A stretch of DNA of 19,575 nucleotides, from positions 1-19,575 of the forward strand of contig JASBSH010000225.1 of assembly GCA_030149025.1 (NCBI GenBank). Reading direction: 5' to 3'. The DNA is from Actinomycetales bacterium (GTDB taxonomy: Bacteria; Actinomycetota; Actinomycetes; Actinomycetales; BWSM-131). Shown piece after piece: positions 1 to 6,528 of this stretch. The position numbers and the translations under genes are program-made. Every line of letters begins with the position of its first letter. The first letter of the stretch is position 1. Under the pieces are notes generated by a model. That model was not told where the DNA came from. It made no database searches and was given only the letters and a program-made list of their open reading frames with translations.

Positions 1-2
1 AA

Positions 3-719
3 CCAGTCTACGGACCGCGCGACCAGGCCGACCCTGCCCGGGTCGCCGCACTCGGCATGCCGTTCTGGCTGGCCGGTGGGTACGGGTCGCCGGAGGGAGT
101 GAAGGCGGCGTTGGCAGCCGGCGCCGCGGGGGCGCAGGTCGGCACGCTTTTCGCGCTCAGCTCCGAATCCGGTCTGCGGGGGACCTTGCGGGACCGTCTG
201 CTGCGCGACCTCGGCAACCGGTCGCTTCGGGTGCGCACCGATCCGCTCGCCTCCCCGACGGGGTTCCCGTTCAAGGTCGCCCAACTGCCCGGCACCCTGG
301 CCGACGAGACGGTGTACTCCGAGCGCCCCAGGCTGTGCGACCTGGGCTACCTGCGGGTGCCGTTCGTCGACGCCGAGGGGCGCGTTGGCTACCGCTGCGC
401 CAGTGAGCCGGTGCACCTGTACGCCCGAAAGGGCGGCGACGTCGCCGACACCCGGGGCCGGCAGTGCCTCTGCAACGCCTTGACCTCCAACGTCGGGCTC
501 GGGCAGACCCGGCGGGACGGCTACGCAGAAGCGCCGCTGGTCACCGTCGGGGCGGACGTGGACGGCGCCGCGCGGCTGCTGGAGCTGGCTCCCGCAGGTT
601 GGACGGCCCACCAGGCCGTGAGTTGGTTGTTGGGAGCCTGGCCCCTGGGCGAAGCGGCGGGTGTGACCGTCCCGCACTCCGCGGTCCGGGTGGTCGTCGA
701 CGGCGTCGCAGTCCGGTGA
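3..719 (+). CDS. Nitronate monooxygenase-like flavoprotein, C-terminal part (5' end outside window)
   Basis: The frame is open from the window edge to TGA at 717-719, so the gene is cut at its 5' end and about 238 residues are visible. The stretch FWLAGGYGSP...VKAALAAGAAGAQVGTLFALSSES (from about base 63) matches the glycine-rich, FMN-phosphate-binding end of the TIM barrel in the nitronate monooxygenase / 2-nitropropane dioxygenase family, which oxidises nitronates with FMN. The remaining C-terminal half (from about base 300) has Cys-containing segments such as YRCASEP and RQCLCNAL, as in the longer actinobacterial members of the family. Whether nitronate is the real substrate cannot be seen. 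It converges on serC, with only two bases between the stop codons, and no obvious hairpin separates them. Confidence 0.8.
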   Translation, partial: PVYGPRDQADPARVAALGMPFWLAGGYGSPEGVKAALAAGAAGAQVGTLFALSSESGLRGTLRDRLLRDLGNRSLRVRTDPLASPTGFPFKVAQLPGTLADETVYSERPRLCDLGYLRVPFVDAEGRVGYRCASEPVHLYARKGGDVADTRGRQCLCNALTSNVGLGQTRRDGYAEAPLVTVGADVDGAARLLELAPAGWTAHQAVSWLLGAWPLGEAAGVTVPHSAVRVVVDGVAVR

Positions 720-721
720 GG

Positions 722-1876
722 TCAGGTCATACGCTCCACCACGTAGTCCACGCACACGGTGAGCGCCTCGACGTCCGCGGGATCGACCGCCGGGTACATG
801 CCCACCCGCAGCTGGTTGCGGCCGAGCTTGCGGTACGGCTCGACGTCGACGATTCCGTTGGCGCGCAGCACCTTCGCCACCTGCGCGGCGTCCACCGAGG
901 CGTCGAAGTCAACCGTCCCGACTACCGTCGAGCGCGCGCCGGGGTCAGTGACGAAAGGCCCGGTGTACGAGGTCTTCTCGGCCCACCCGTAGAGCCGAGC
1001 GGCCGAGTCGGCCGTACGTGACGCCGTCCAGGACAGTCCGCCGCCGGCGAGCATCCAGTCGACTTGCTCGGCCAGCATGGCGAGCGTGACGATCGCGGGT
1101 GTGTTGTAGGTCTGGTTCTTGCGGGAGTTGTCGACGGCGACGGGCAGGCTGAAGAAGTCCGGCACCCAGCGACCGGACGCCGCGATCTCGTCCACCCGTG
1201 CCAGAGCGGCCGGGCTCATCGCTGCCAGCCACAAACCTCCGTCGGAGGCGAAGCACTTCTGCGGGGCGAAGTAGTAGACGTCGCACCGCGCCAGGTCGAC
1301 CTCGAGGCCACCGGCCCCGGACGTCGCGTCGATCAGCACGAGCGCGTCGTCGGCCGCGCCCTCCACCCGATGAACCGGGGCCATCACCCCGGTGGAAGTC
1401 TCGTTCTGCGGCCAGGCATAGGCGTCGACACCGTCCTCGGCGCGCGGCGCGACGAGCGAACCCGGCTCGGCCGTCAGCACGCTGGGCTCGTCCAGGAACG
1501 GCGCCGCCTTCGTCACGGCGGCGAACTTCGCCGAGAACTCCCCGAACGAGAGGTGCTGCGCCTTGCTGCGTACCAGCCCGAAGGCGGCGATGTCCCAGAA
1601 CGCCGTCGAGCCGCCGTTGCCGAGCACGATCTCGTAGCCGTCGGGAGCGCGCAGCAGCTCGGCGAGGCCCTCGCGCACGCGACCGACGAGCGACCGCACC
1701 GGCGTCTGCCGGTGCGACGTGCCGATCACCGACCGCTCGAGCGCGCGAAGGCCTTCGACCTGCTCGGGCCGGACCTTGCTCGGCCCGGACCCGAACCGCC
1801 CGTCGGCGGGCTTGATGCTGTCCGGGATCCGAAGGTCGGCAGGGACACCCGCGGCAACGAGGTTCGCGTCAGTCAC
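722..1876 (-). CDS. serC: Phosphoserine aminotransferase SerC
   Basis: 384 residues. It converts 3-phosphohydroxypyruvate plus glutamate to O-phosphoserine plus 2-oxoglutarate in cytosolic serine synthesis, using PLP. The N-terminal FGSGPSKVRPEQ segment, the GNGGSTAFWD phosphate-binding loop (about 86-95), the IDATSGAGG segment (182-190) and the PLP-lysine motif YYFAPQKCFASDGG (Lys207) are all intact. The length fits the actinobacterial SerC subfamily. It follows citrate synthase on the same strand with a gap of 30 bases, so the two probably share a transcript. The nearby pdxH makes the cofactor this enzyme needs. That is a plausible reason for the neighbourhood but is inference. Confidence 0.95.
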   Translation of the reverse strand: MTDANLVAAGVPADLRIPDSIKPADGRFGSGPSKVRPEQVEGLRALERSVIGTSHRQTPVRSLVGRVREGLAELLRAPDGYEIVLGNGGSTAFWDIAAFGLVRSKAQHLSFGEFSAKFAAVTKAAPFLDEPSVLTAEPGSLVAPRAEDGVDAYAWPQNETSTGVMAPVHRVEGAADDALVLIDATSGAGGLEVDLARCDVYYFAPQKCFASDGGLWLAAMSPAALARVDEIAASGRWVPDFFSLPVAVDNSRKNQTYNTPAIVTLAMLAEQVDWMLAGGGLSWTASRTADSAARLYGWAEKTSYTGPFVTDPGARSTVVGTVDFDASVDAAQVAKVLRANGIVDVEPYRKLGRNQLRVGMYPAVDPADVEALTVCVDYVVERMT

Positions 1877-1906
1877 GCACCGAGTGTCCCCCAGCGAGCC
1901 TGACGG

Positions 1907-3040
1907 TCAGAGGTCGCGTCCGGGATGGGAGACCGACTCGGCGCCCTCGACGTCCTCCGGCCGGCGCGGGCCGGGCCCGACGTACCGCGCGCTCGGCCGC
2001 ACCAGCCGGCCGGTGCGCTTCTGCTCGAGGATGTGCGCCGCCCACCCGGCGGTGCGGGCGCACGTGAACATCGGGGTGAACATGGACGCCGGCACCTCGG
2101 CGAAGTCGAGGACCACGGCGGCCCAGAACTCCACGTTGGTCGCGAGCACCCGGTCCGGACGGCGCGCGTGCAGCTCGGAGAGCGCGGCCTTCTCCAGCGC
2201 CTCCGCCACCTCGAACCGGGGCGCGCCGAGTCGGCGGCACGTCTCGCGCAATACCTTCGCCCGCGGGTCCTCGGCCCGGTAGACCCGGTGCCCGAACCCC
2301 ATCAGCCGCTCCCCGCGGTCCAGGACGCCGCGCACGTAACCCAGCGCGTCGCCGTCCCCCTTCTCCACCGCGTCCAGCATGTGCAGCACCCGTGATGGCG
2401 CGCCGCCGTGGAGGGGCCCGCTCATCGCGCCGACCGCGCCCGACAGACAGGCCGCCACGTCGGCGCCGGTGGAGGCGATGACTCGCGCCGTGAACGTCGA
2501 GGCGTTCATGCCGTGCTCGGCGGCTGACACCCAGTAGGCGTCGACGGCCTCGATGTGCCTCGGGTCCGGCTCGCCGCGCCACCGGATCATGAACCGCTCG
2601 ACGATGCTGCGGGCCTTGTCGACCTCCTGCTGCGGCACCATCGGCAGGTCCTGCCCGCGTGCGGACTGGGCGATGAAGCTGAGCGCCATCACCGACGCCC
2701 GGGCCAGGTCCTCACGCGCCTGCTCGGTGTCGATGTCGAGCAGCGGCCGGAACCCCCAGATGGGGGCCAGCTGCGCCAGGGCGCTCTGCACGTCGACCCG
2801 CACGTCCCCGGTGTGCACCGGCAGCGGGAACGGCTCGGCCGGCGGCAGCCCGGGCTTGAACGCATTGTCGACCAGCAGGCCCCACACGTTGCCGAAGGTG
2901 TACTTGCCGACGAGGTCGGTGATGTCGACCCCGCGGTAGCGCAGCGAGCCGCCTTCCTTGTCGGGTTCGGCGATCTCCGTCTCGAAGGCGATCACGCCTT
3001 CCAGGCCGGGAATGAAGTCGGGATCGGAGGTGGTCGTCAT
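1907..3040 (-). CDS. citA: Citrate synthase (type 2, CitA-like)
   Basis: 377 residues. It condenses acetyl-CoA and oxaloacetate to citrate, the entry step of the TCA cycle. The family's catalytic set is visible: His176 in AAEHGMNASTFTAR, His211 in SGPLHGGAPS, His251 in GFGHRVYRAEDPR and Asp312 in AVVLDFAEVP. The last three correspond to the His/His/Asp triad of known citrate synthases. The start GLEGVIAFETEIAEPD...LRYRGVDI is typical of short single-domain bacterial enzymes. Methylcitrate synthase has the same fold and cannot be fully excluded. The ATG at 3040 has a GAGGAG Shine-Dalgarno about 7 bases upstream. It is divergent from pdxH and probably co-transcribed with serC. Confidence 0.93.
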   Translation of the reverse strand: MTTTSDPDFIPGLEGVIAFETEIAEPDKEGGSLRYRGVDITDLVGKYTFGNVWGLLVDNAFKPGLPPAEPFPLPVHTGDVRVDVQSALAQLAPIWGFRPLLDIDTEQAREDLARASVMALSFIAQSARGQDLPMVPQQEVDKARSIVERFMIRWRGEPDPRHIEAVDAYWVSAAEHGMNASTFTARVIASTGADVAACLSGAVGAMSGPLHGGAPSRVLHMLDAVEKGDGDALGYVRGVLDRGERLMGFGHRVYRAEDPRAKVLRETCRRLGAPRFEVAEALEKAALSELHARRPDRVLATNVEFWAAVVLDFAEVPASMFTPMFTCARTAGWAAHILEQKRTGRLVRPSARYVGPGPRRPEDVEGAESVSHPGRDL

Positions 3041-3126
3041 CCGGCGCTCCTCGTCATGGGTGGGTCAGGGCATTGTGCTCGCACCGCATCGCTCCGGGGA
3101 TCGCAGGGGCGGGCAGAGGTCGCCCG

Positions 3127-3138
3127 TAGAGTCCGCAC
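3127..3138 (+). promoter_or_regulatory. Candidate -10 element for leaderless pdxH
   Basis: TAGAGT (3127-3132) fits the actinobacterial TANNNT -10 pattern and stands six bases before the ATG at 3139. That is the spacing expected if transcription starts at the first base of the start codon. There is no Shine-Dalgarno before this ATG, which agrees with leaderless translation. I see no clear -35 element. Confidence 0.45.
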
Positions 3139-3870
3139 ATGGATCAGTCGCGACGCGAGCGGGAGCCTTCGTCGACCGTCGACCCCGCGTTGCTGGATCC
3201 GATCGTCGACCCCCGCGCGCGCATCGTCTACTCCGGCAGCGTCCTGCCACTGACCGACCTGCCGCGGGAGCCGTTGCCTCTGCTGCGCGAGTGGTACGCC
3301 GAGGCGGTGGCCGACCCCCGGGTCACCGAGGCGAACGCGATGGCGCTCGCGACCGTCGACGAGACCGGTATGCCGGACGTGCGGATGGTGCTCCTCAAGG
3401 GTCTCGACCCTCTCGGGTTCACGTTCTTCACCAACCTCGGCTCGACCAAGGCCGTACAGATCGCGGCCAACCCGGTCGCGTCGCTGGCACTGTTGTGGCA
3501 CCCGATGTACCGGCAGGTGAGAGTGCGTGGCGCCGTCCGGATGCTCGAACGCGCCGAGGCCGAGGCGTACTTCGCGACCCGGCCCCGAGGCTCGCAGGTC
3601 GGGGCGTGGGCGTCCCAGCAGTCGCAACCGGTCGGCTCACGTGAGGACGTGGAACGCGCGTTCTCGGAGGCCGAAGCCCGCTGGGCCGGCGTCGACGAGG
3701 TGCCGATGCCTCCGTTCTGGGGCGGGTACCAGGTGCTTCCGGTAGCGGTCGAGTTCTGGGTCGGGCAGGCCTCGCGGCTGCACGACCGGCTCGCGTACCG
3801 GACCGTGGACGGCGCCCCTCGGCGACTCGACGATCCCGACGGGTGGACGGCGACCCGGCTGCAACCCTGA
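3139..3870 (+). CDS. pdxH: Pyridoxamine/pyridoxine 5'-phosphate oxidase PdxH
   Basis: 243 residues. This FMN enzyme oxidises pyridoxamine or pyridoxine 5'-phosphate to PLP. Typical parts in order are EANAMALATVDETGMPDVRM and VLLKGLDPLGFTFFTNLGS (FMN-binding split barrel), then ALLWHPMYRQVRVRGAVRML, then the RPRGSQVGAWASQQSQPV segment. The C-terminal PPFWGGYQVLPVAVEFW, the RLHDRLAYR signature and a final TATRLQP complete it. The length is normal for bacterial PdxH. It is divergent from citA across a gap of about 100 bases and apparently leaderless. Its product supplies PLP for enzymes such as the adjacent SerC. Confidence 0.95.
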   Translation: MDQSRREREPSSTVDPALLDPIVDPRARIVYSGSVLPLTDLPREPLPLLREWYAEAVADPRVTEANAMALATVDETGMPDVRMVLLKGLDPLGFTFFTNLGSTKAVQIAANPVASLALLWHPMYRQVRVRGAVRMLERAEAEAYFATRPRGSQVGAWASQQSQPVGSREDVERAFSEAEARWAGVDEVPMPPFWGGYQVLPVAVEFWVGQASRLHDRLAYRTVDGAPRRLDDPDGWTATRLQP

Positions 3871-3873
3871 TCT

Positions 3874-3982
3874 TGCGTCAGCGCTTGTGCGGGTCGGGGC
3901 CGGCACTTGAGCTGACGTACCGGCCGGTCTCGCAGCTGCGTCAGCGGCCATGAGGGTTGCGGCCCGCACTTGCGCTGACGTA
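3874..3982. repeat. Two tandem copies of a 46-bp imperfect palindromic repeat
   Basis: Copy 1 is 3874-3919 and copy 2 is 3937-3982, a 63-base period. By eye they agree at 37 of 46 positions without gaps. Each copy starts TGCGTCAGCG and ends CTGACGTA, which are near-complementary, so each can fold into a hairpin or cruciform. They begin three bases after the pdxH stop, so they may also end pdxH transcription. A lone related end (CTGCTGACGCAG, around 5634-5645) occurs after the MFS gene. This looks like a REP/MITE-type interspersed repeat. No transposase is nearby. Confidence 0.7.
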
Positions 3983-4007
3983 GTGGGTGGGAGCGGGCAC
4001 GAGAAAG

Positions 4008-4073
4008 GCCCGTGGGTTGCGCTCCTGCAAAAGAAGCGCTGCCGCGCCGGACGAATGCGCGGCCCCACGGACC
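4008..4073. ncRNA. Candidate structured RNA: three-way junction
   Basis: Three nested stems can be drawn. P1 pairs 4008-4017 with 4064-4073 (9 of 10 complementary). P2 pairs GCGCT 4019-4023 with AGCGC 4035-4039. P3 pairs CCGCGC 4042-4047 with GCGCGG 4057-4062 around the loop CGGACGAAT. Together they use almost every base of the 66-base interval. The minus strand is more likely, because there the fold would end a transcript that begins near 4225 with a strong Shine-Dalgarno and a 12-codon ORF, and P1 would be followed by a short pyrimidine run. I do not recognise the family. High GC makes chance stems easier, so this remains a candidate. Confidence 0.4.
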
Positions 4074-4155
4074 CCGGTGACTGCCTGGTTCTCGCCGGCC
4101 GCGTCGAGCGGGCCGTCGGGAGCTGCGAAGCAGTCCGTCCGATGAACTCGGGCGG

Positions 4156-4194
4156 CTAGCGGGCAGCCACCTCACGCGTCCGATAGTCATTCAC
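4156..4194 (-). CDS. Candidate 12-aa small ORF / leader peptide with ideal Shine-Dalgarno
   Basis: On the minus strand AAAGGAGGT (4205-4213), a full complement to the 16S anti-Shine-Dalgarno, stands 10 bases before GTG at 4192-4194. The ORF reads 12 codons (VNDYRTREVAAR) to TAG at 4156-4158. A TACCGT -10-like box lies further upstream inside the inverted repeat at 4219-4233. Very strong ribosome binding before such a short ORF suggests a leader peptide or regulatory RNA, not an enzyme. An ATG at 4188-4190 in another frame opens a long ORF, but that ORF runs antisense through pdxH and looks like a shadow. Function is unknown. Confidence 0.35.
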   Translation of the reverse strand: MNDYRTREVAAR

Positions 4195-4218
4195 AGTACG
4201 GACCACCTCCTTTCCCGT

Positions 4219-4233
4219 GTACCTGAACGGTAC
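4219..4233. promoter_or_regulatory. Inverted repeat GTACC-N5-GGTAC in a divergent intergenic region
   Basis: A perfect 5+5 inverted repeat with a 5-base spacer lies between the minus-strand small ORF and the plus-strand MFS gene. It may be an operator for an unidentified dimeric regulator. It overlaps a TACCGT box that could serve as the -10 of the minus-strand transcript. It does not resemble an IdeR box. Confidence 0.3.
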
Positions 4234-4318
4234 GTCCCCGACCCCGCTGACGCCAACCGCCTTTTCGTGCCGGTTCGTCTGCCTGTCGGCGGTGTCCGGC
4301 CGGCGCTCGGCGGCTGGG

Positions 4319-4332
4319 TACCGTTTCCCGAC
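4319..4332 (+). promoter_or_regulatory. Candidate -10 element for a leaderless MFS exporter gene
   Basis: TACCGT (4319-4324, TANNNT pattern) is eight bases before GTG at 4333. This supports that GTG as start over the upstream GTG at 4267. Neither start has a recognisable Shine-Dalgarno. Confidence 0.35.
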
Positions 4333-5604
4333 GTGCCCCGCCTGCTCGCCGACCTGACACCGCTTCGGGTCAGCCGGCCGTACCGGCGGCTGTGGGCGGG
4401 GCTCAGCCTCGCCAACGTCGGCACCCAGCTCGCGGTCGTGGCGATCGGGCTGCAGGTCTACGACCTGTCCGGCTCGAGCCTGGCCGTCGGTCTCGTCGGC
4501 CTGTTCGCCCTCGTCCCGCTGGTGCTCCTCGGCCTGTACGGCGGGTCGATCGTCGACGCCCACGACCGGCGCAAGGTCGCCCTGGCCGCGTCGATCGGCC
4601 TCTGGGTGGTCGCCGTGCTCATCGCCGTGCAGGCGTGGCTCGAGATCGGCTCGGTGTGGCTGCTGTACGGCCTGGTCGCCGCCCAGTCCGCCTGCTTCGC
4701 GATCAACAACCCGGCGCGGTCGGCGATCCTGCCGCGGCTGCTGCCCGTGGATCTGCTGCCGGCCGCCAACGCCTTGCAGTCGCTGTCCTGGAACCTCGGG
4801 TTCACCGTCGGGCCGCTGCTGGCCGGCTTCCTGATCGGCAAGCTCGGCTACGGCGTGGCGTACACCGTGGACGCCGTCGGGCTCGGCATCGCGATCTGGA
4901 CGCTGTTCCGCCTGCCGCCGTTGCCACCGGAGGGCGAGGTCCGCCGCGCCGGCCTGCGCTCCGTGCTCGAGGGCCTGCGCTTCCTCGGCACACGCCCGAA
5001 CGTCCGCATGACGTTCCTCGTCGACCTGGCGGCGATGGTGCTCGCCCAGCCCCGGGCGATCTTCCCGGCGGTCGGGGCCGTGCTGCTCGGCGGCGGGCCC
5101 ACCACCGTGGGCATCCTCTCGGCCGCGGTCGCCGCCGGCTCGATGCTGGCCGCGCTGCTGTCCGGGCCGCTCGGGCACGTACGGCGCCAGGGCCTGGTCA
5201 CCGTGTGGGCCGTGATCGGCTGGGGTGTGTCGATCGCCGGCTTCGGCGTCGTCGTCGCGATCGCCCCGCGGCCTGGCCCGGGTCAGGTGTCCGGGTGGCT
5301 GTGGGTGGCCGCGGTGGCGCTCGCCTTTGCCGGCGCCTCGGACGCCGTCAGCGCCGTGTTCCGCACCACGATCTTGCAGGCCGCCACGCCGGACGTGCTG
5401 CGTGGCCGCCTGCAGGGTGTCTTCATCGTGGTCGTCGCCGGTGGCCCGCGCCTGGGTGACCTGCTGGCCGGCGGTGTCGCCGACGCCCTGTCGGTACCGG
5501 TGGCGGTCATCGGTGGTGGTGTGCTGTGCTTTGTGGCCGTCATGGCGCTCGCGCGGTTCCAACCGAGGTTCGTCGCCTATGACGCGCGGCACCCCACTCC
5601 GTGA
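4333..5604 (+). CDS. MFS exporter, EntS-like (enterobactin-exporter family)
   Basis: From GTG 4333 the protein has 423 residues; a GTG at 4267 would add 22 residues that do not look conserved. The N-terminus LLADLTPLRVSRPYRRLWAGLSLANVGTQLAVVAIGLQVY is the usual beginning of MFS_3/EntS-type transporters. The loop between helices 2 and 3 carries GSIVDAHDRRKVAL, an MFS A-like motif with its D and R/K residues. About 12 hydrophobic segments follow up to residue 415. EntS-type proteins pump small molecules, classically siderophores, out by proton antiport. The adjacent ideR homologue and the iron-boxed biosynthetic pair 2-3 kb downstream make a siderophore-related role reasonable, but no iron box is seen before this gene and the substrate is not shown. 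Confidence 0.8.
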   Translation: MPRLLADLTPLRVSRPYRRLWAGLSLANVGTQLAVVAIGLQVYDLSGSSLAVGLVGLFALVPLVLLGLYGGSIVDAHDRRKVALAASIGLWVVAVLIAVQAWLEIGSVWLLYGLVAAQSACFAINNPARSAILPRLLPVDLLPAANALQSLSWNLGFTVGPLLAGFLIGKLGYGVAYTVDAVGLGIAIWTLFRLPPLPPEGEVRRAGLRSVLEGLRFLGTRPNVRMTFLVDLAAMVLAQPRAIFPAVGAVLLGGGPTTVGILSAAVAAGSMLAALLSGPLGHVRRQGLVTVWAVIGWGVSIAGFGVVVAIAPRPGPGQVSGWLWVAAVALAFAGASDAVSAVFRTTILQAATPDVLRGRLQGVFIVVVAGGPRLGDLLAGGVADALSVPVAVIGGGVLCFVAVMALARFQPRFVAYDARHPTP

Positions 5605-5715
5605 TGCGCCTTGCGCCGGTATCTAAAGCCCCCTGCTGACGCAGCCCCTCGTGACAGCCGCGCGGATTAGGCTTCGATCACCGGCAACACCAGGCACAAG
5701 AGGGCGGACTGACGC

Positions 5716-6417
5716 GTGAGCGAGCTGATCGACACCACGGAGATGTACCTCCGGACGATCTTCGAGCTGGAGGAGGAGGGCATCCCACCCCTGCGCGCGC
5801 GGATCGCCTAGCGACTTCAGCAGAGCGGGCCGACCGTCTCCCAGACAGTCGCGCGGATGGAGCGTGACGGTCTGCTCGTCGTTGCCGGTGACCGGCACCT
5901 CGAGCTGACGCCCGAGGGCAGGACGCGAGCGACCCGGGTGATGCGCAAGCACCGGCTCGCGGAGCGGTTGCTCATCGACGTCATCGGCCTGGAGTGGGAG
6001 TACGTCCACGACGAAGCGTGTCGCTGGGAGCACGTGATGAGCGAACGGGTCGAGCGGCGTCTGCTGGCCCTGCTCGACAACCCGACTGAGTCGCCGTACG
6101 GCAACCCGATCCCCGGGCTGGCGGAGCTGGGCACCTTCGACGACGGCGAGCCAGAGCCGGACTACCTGGCAGGCCTCGTCAGCCTCGTCGAGGCGACACG
6201 GGAGGGGTCCTCGGTGGAGCTGCTCGTCCGTCGCCTCGGCGAGCCGCTCCAGACCGATCCGGACCTGCTGGCCCGGCTCGCGGCCGTCGGCATCAAGCCC
6301 GGGAGCCGGATCGAGGCCCAACAGGTCGCCGGCGTGGTCCGGGTGGCGGGTGCTGATGCCCAGGCCCCGGTCGACCTGCCCGACGGTGTCGCGGGCCACG
6401 TCTTCGTCGCCGCCTGA
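5716..6417 (+). pseudogene. ideR: Iron-dependent repressor IdeR/DtxR, interrupted by an in-frame amber stop at codon 32
   Basis: GTG 5716 opens SELIDTTEMYLRTIFELEEEG, then IPPLRARIA, and meets TAG at 5809-5811 exactly where M. tuberculosis IdeR has Glu32. The same frame then continues RLQQSGPTVSQTVARMERDG to TGA at 6415-6417, giving 233 codons, the normal family length. All metal ligands I can place are kept (Met10, His79, Glu83, His98, Cys102, Glu105, His106), and a C-terminal SH3-like region is present. One G-to-T change (GAG to TAG) explains the stop. A restart at ATG 5857 (Met48) would lose most of the winged helix, including the recognition helix, so it could not bind DNA normally. A recent null allele, amber read-through, or a sequencing error all fit. 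Confidence 0.9.
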
Positions 6418-6496
6418 CCCTTCCCTCGGGTCGCCTGACTCTTCCCTCGGGTCGGCTGACTCTTCCCTCGGGTCGGCTGACTCTGCTCTCGGGTCG
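6413..6496. repeat. Four tandem copies of a 21-bp repeat
   Basis: Units at 6413-6433, 6434-6454, 6455-6475 and 6476-6496 share the core CTGACTCTTCCCTCGGGTCG with one to three differences each. The first unit contains the ideR stop codon TGA (6415-6417), so the array begins inside the end of the gene. 21 bp is two helical turns and also seven codons. The array fills most of the gap before the next gene and is not a CRISPR (no spacers). Confidence 0.9.
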
Positions 6497-6528
6497 CGGG
6501 GAGCCGCCGGGCACAGCAGGGTGTTGCC

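Noticed and set aside
3228..4190. Minus-strand ORF starting at ATG 4190 behind the strong Shine-Dalgarno
   Set aside because: The spacing to this ATG (14 bases) is longer than to GTG 4194. The ORF then runs through repeats and antisense to pdxH with no family resemblance.
4199..4214. Similarity of the plus strand (ACCACCTCCTTT) to the 3' end of 16S rRNA
   Set aside because: There is no upstream rRNA sequence; the match is explained by an ideal Shine-Dalgarno on the minus strand.
4156..5592. 478-codon minus-strand ORF opposite the MFS gene
   Set aside because: It mirrors a well-supported transporter gene and has shadow composition; only its last 12 codons have their own ribosome-binding site.
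5635..5715. Possible iron box before ideR (TTAGGCTTCG)
   Set aside because: Only half of the palindrome is recognisable; the second arm does not match.
6413..6496. CRISPR-like array
   Set aside because: The 21-bp units are directly adjacent with no spacers, and no cas gene is present.
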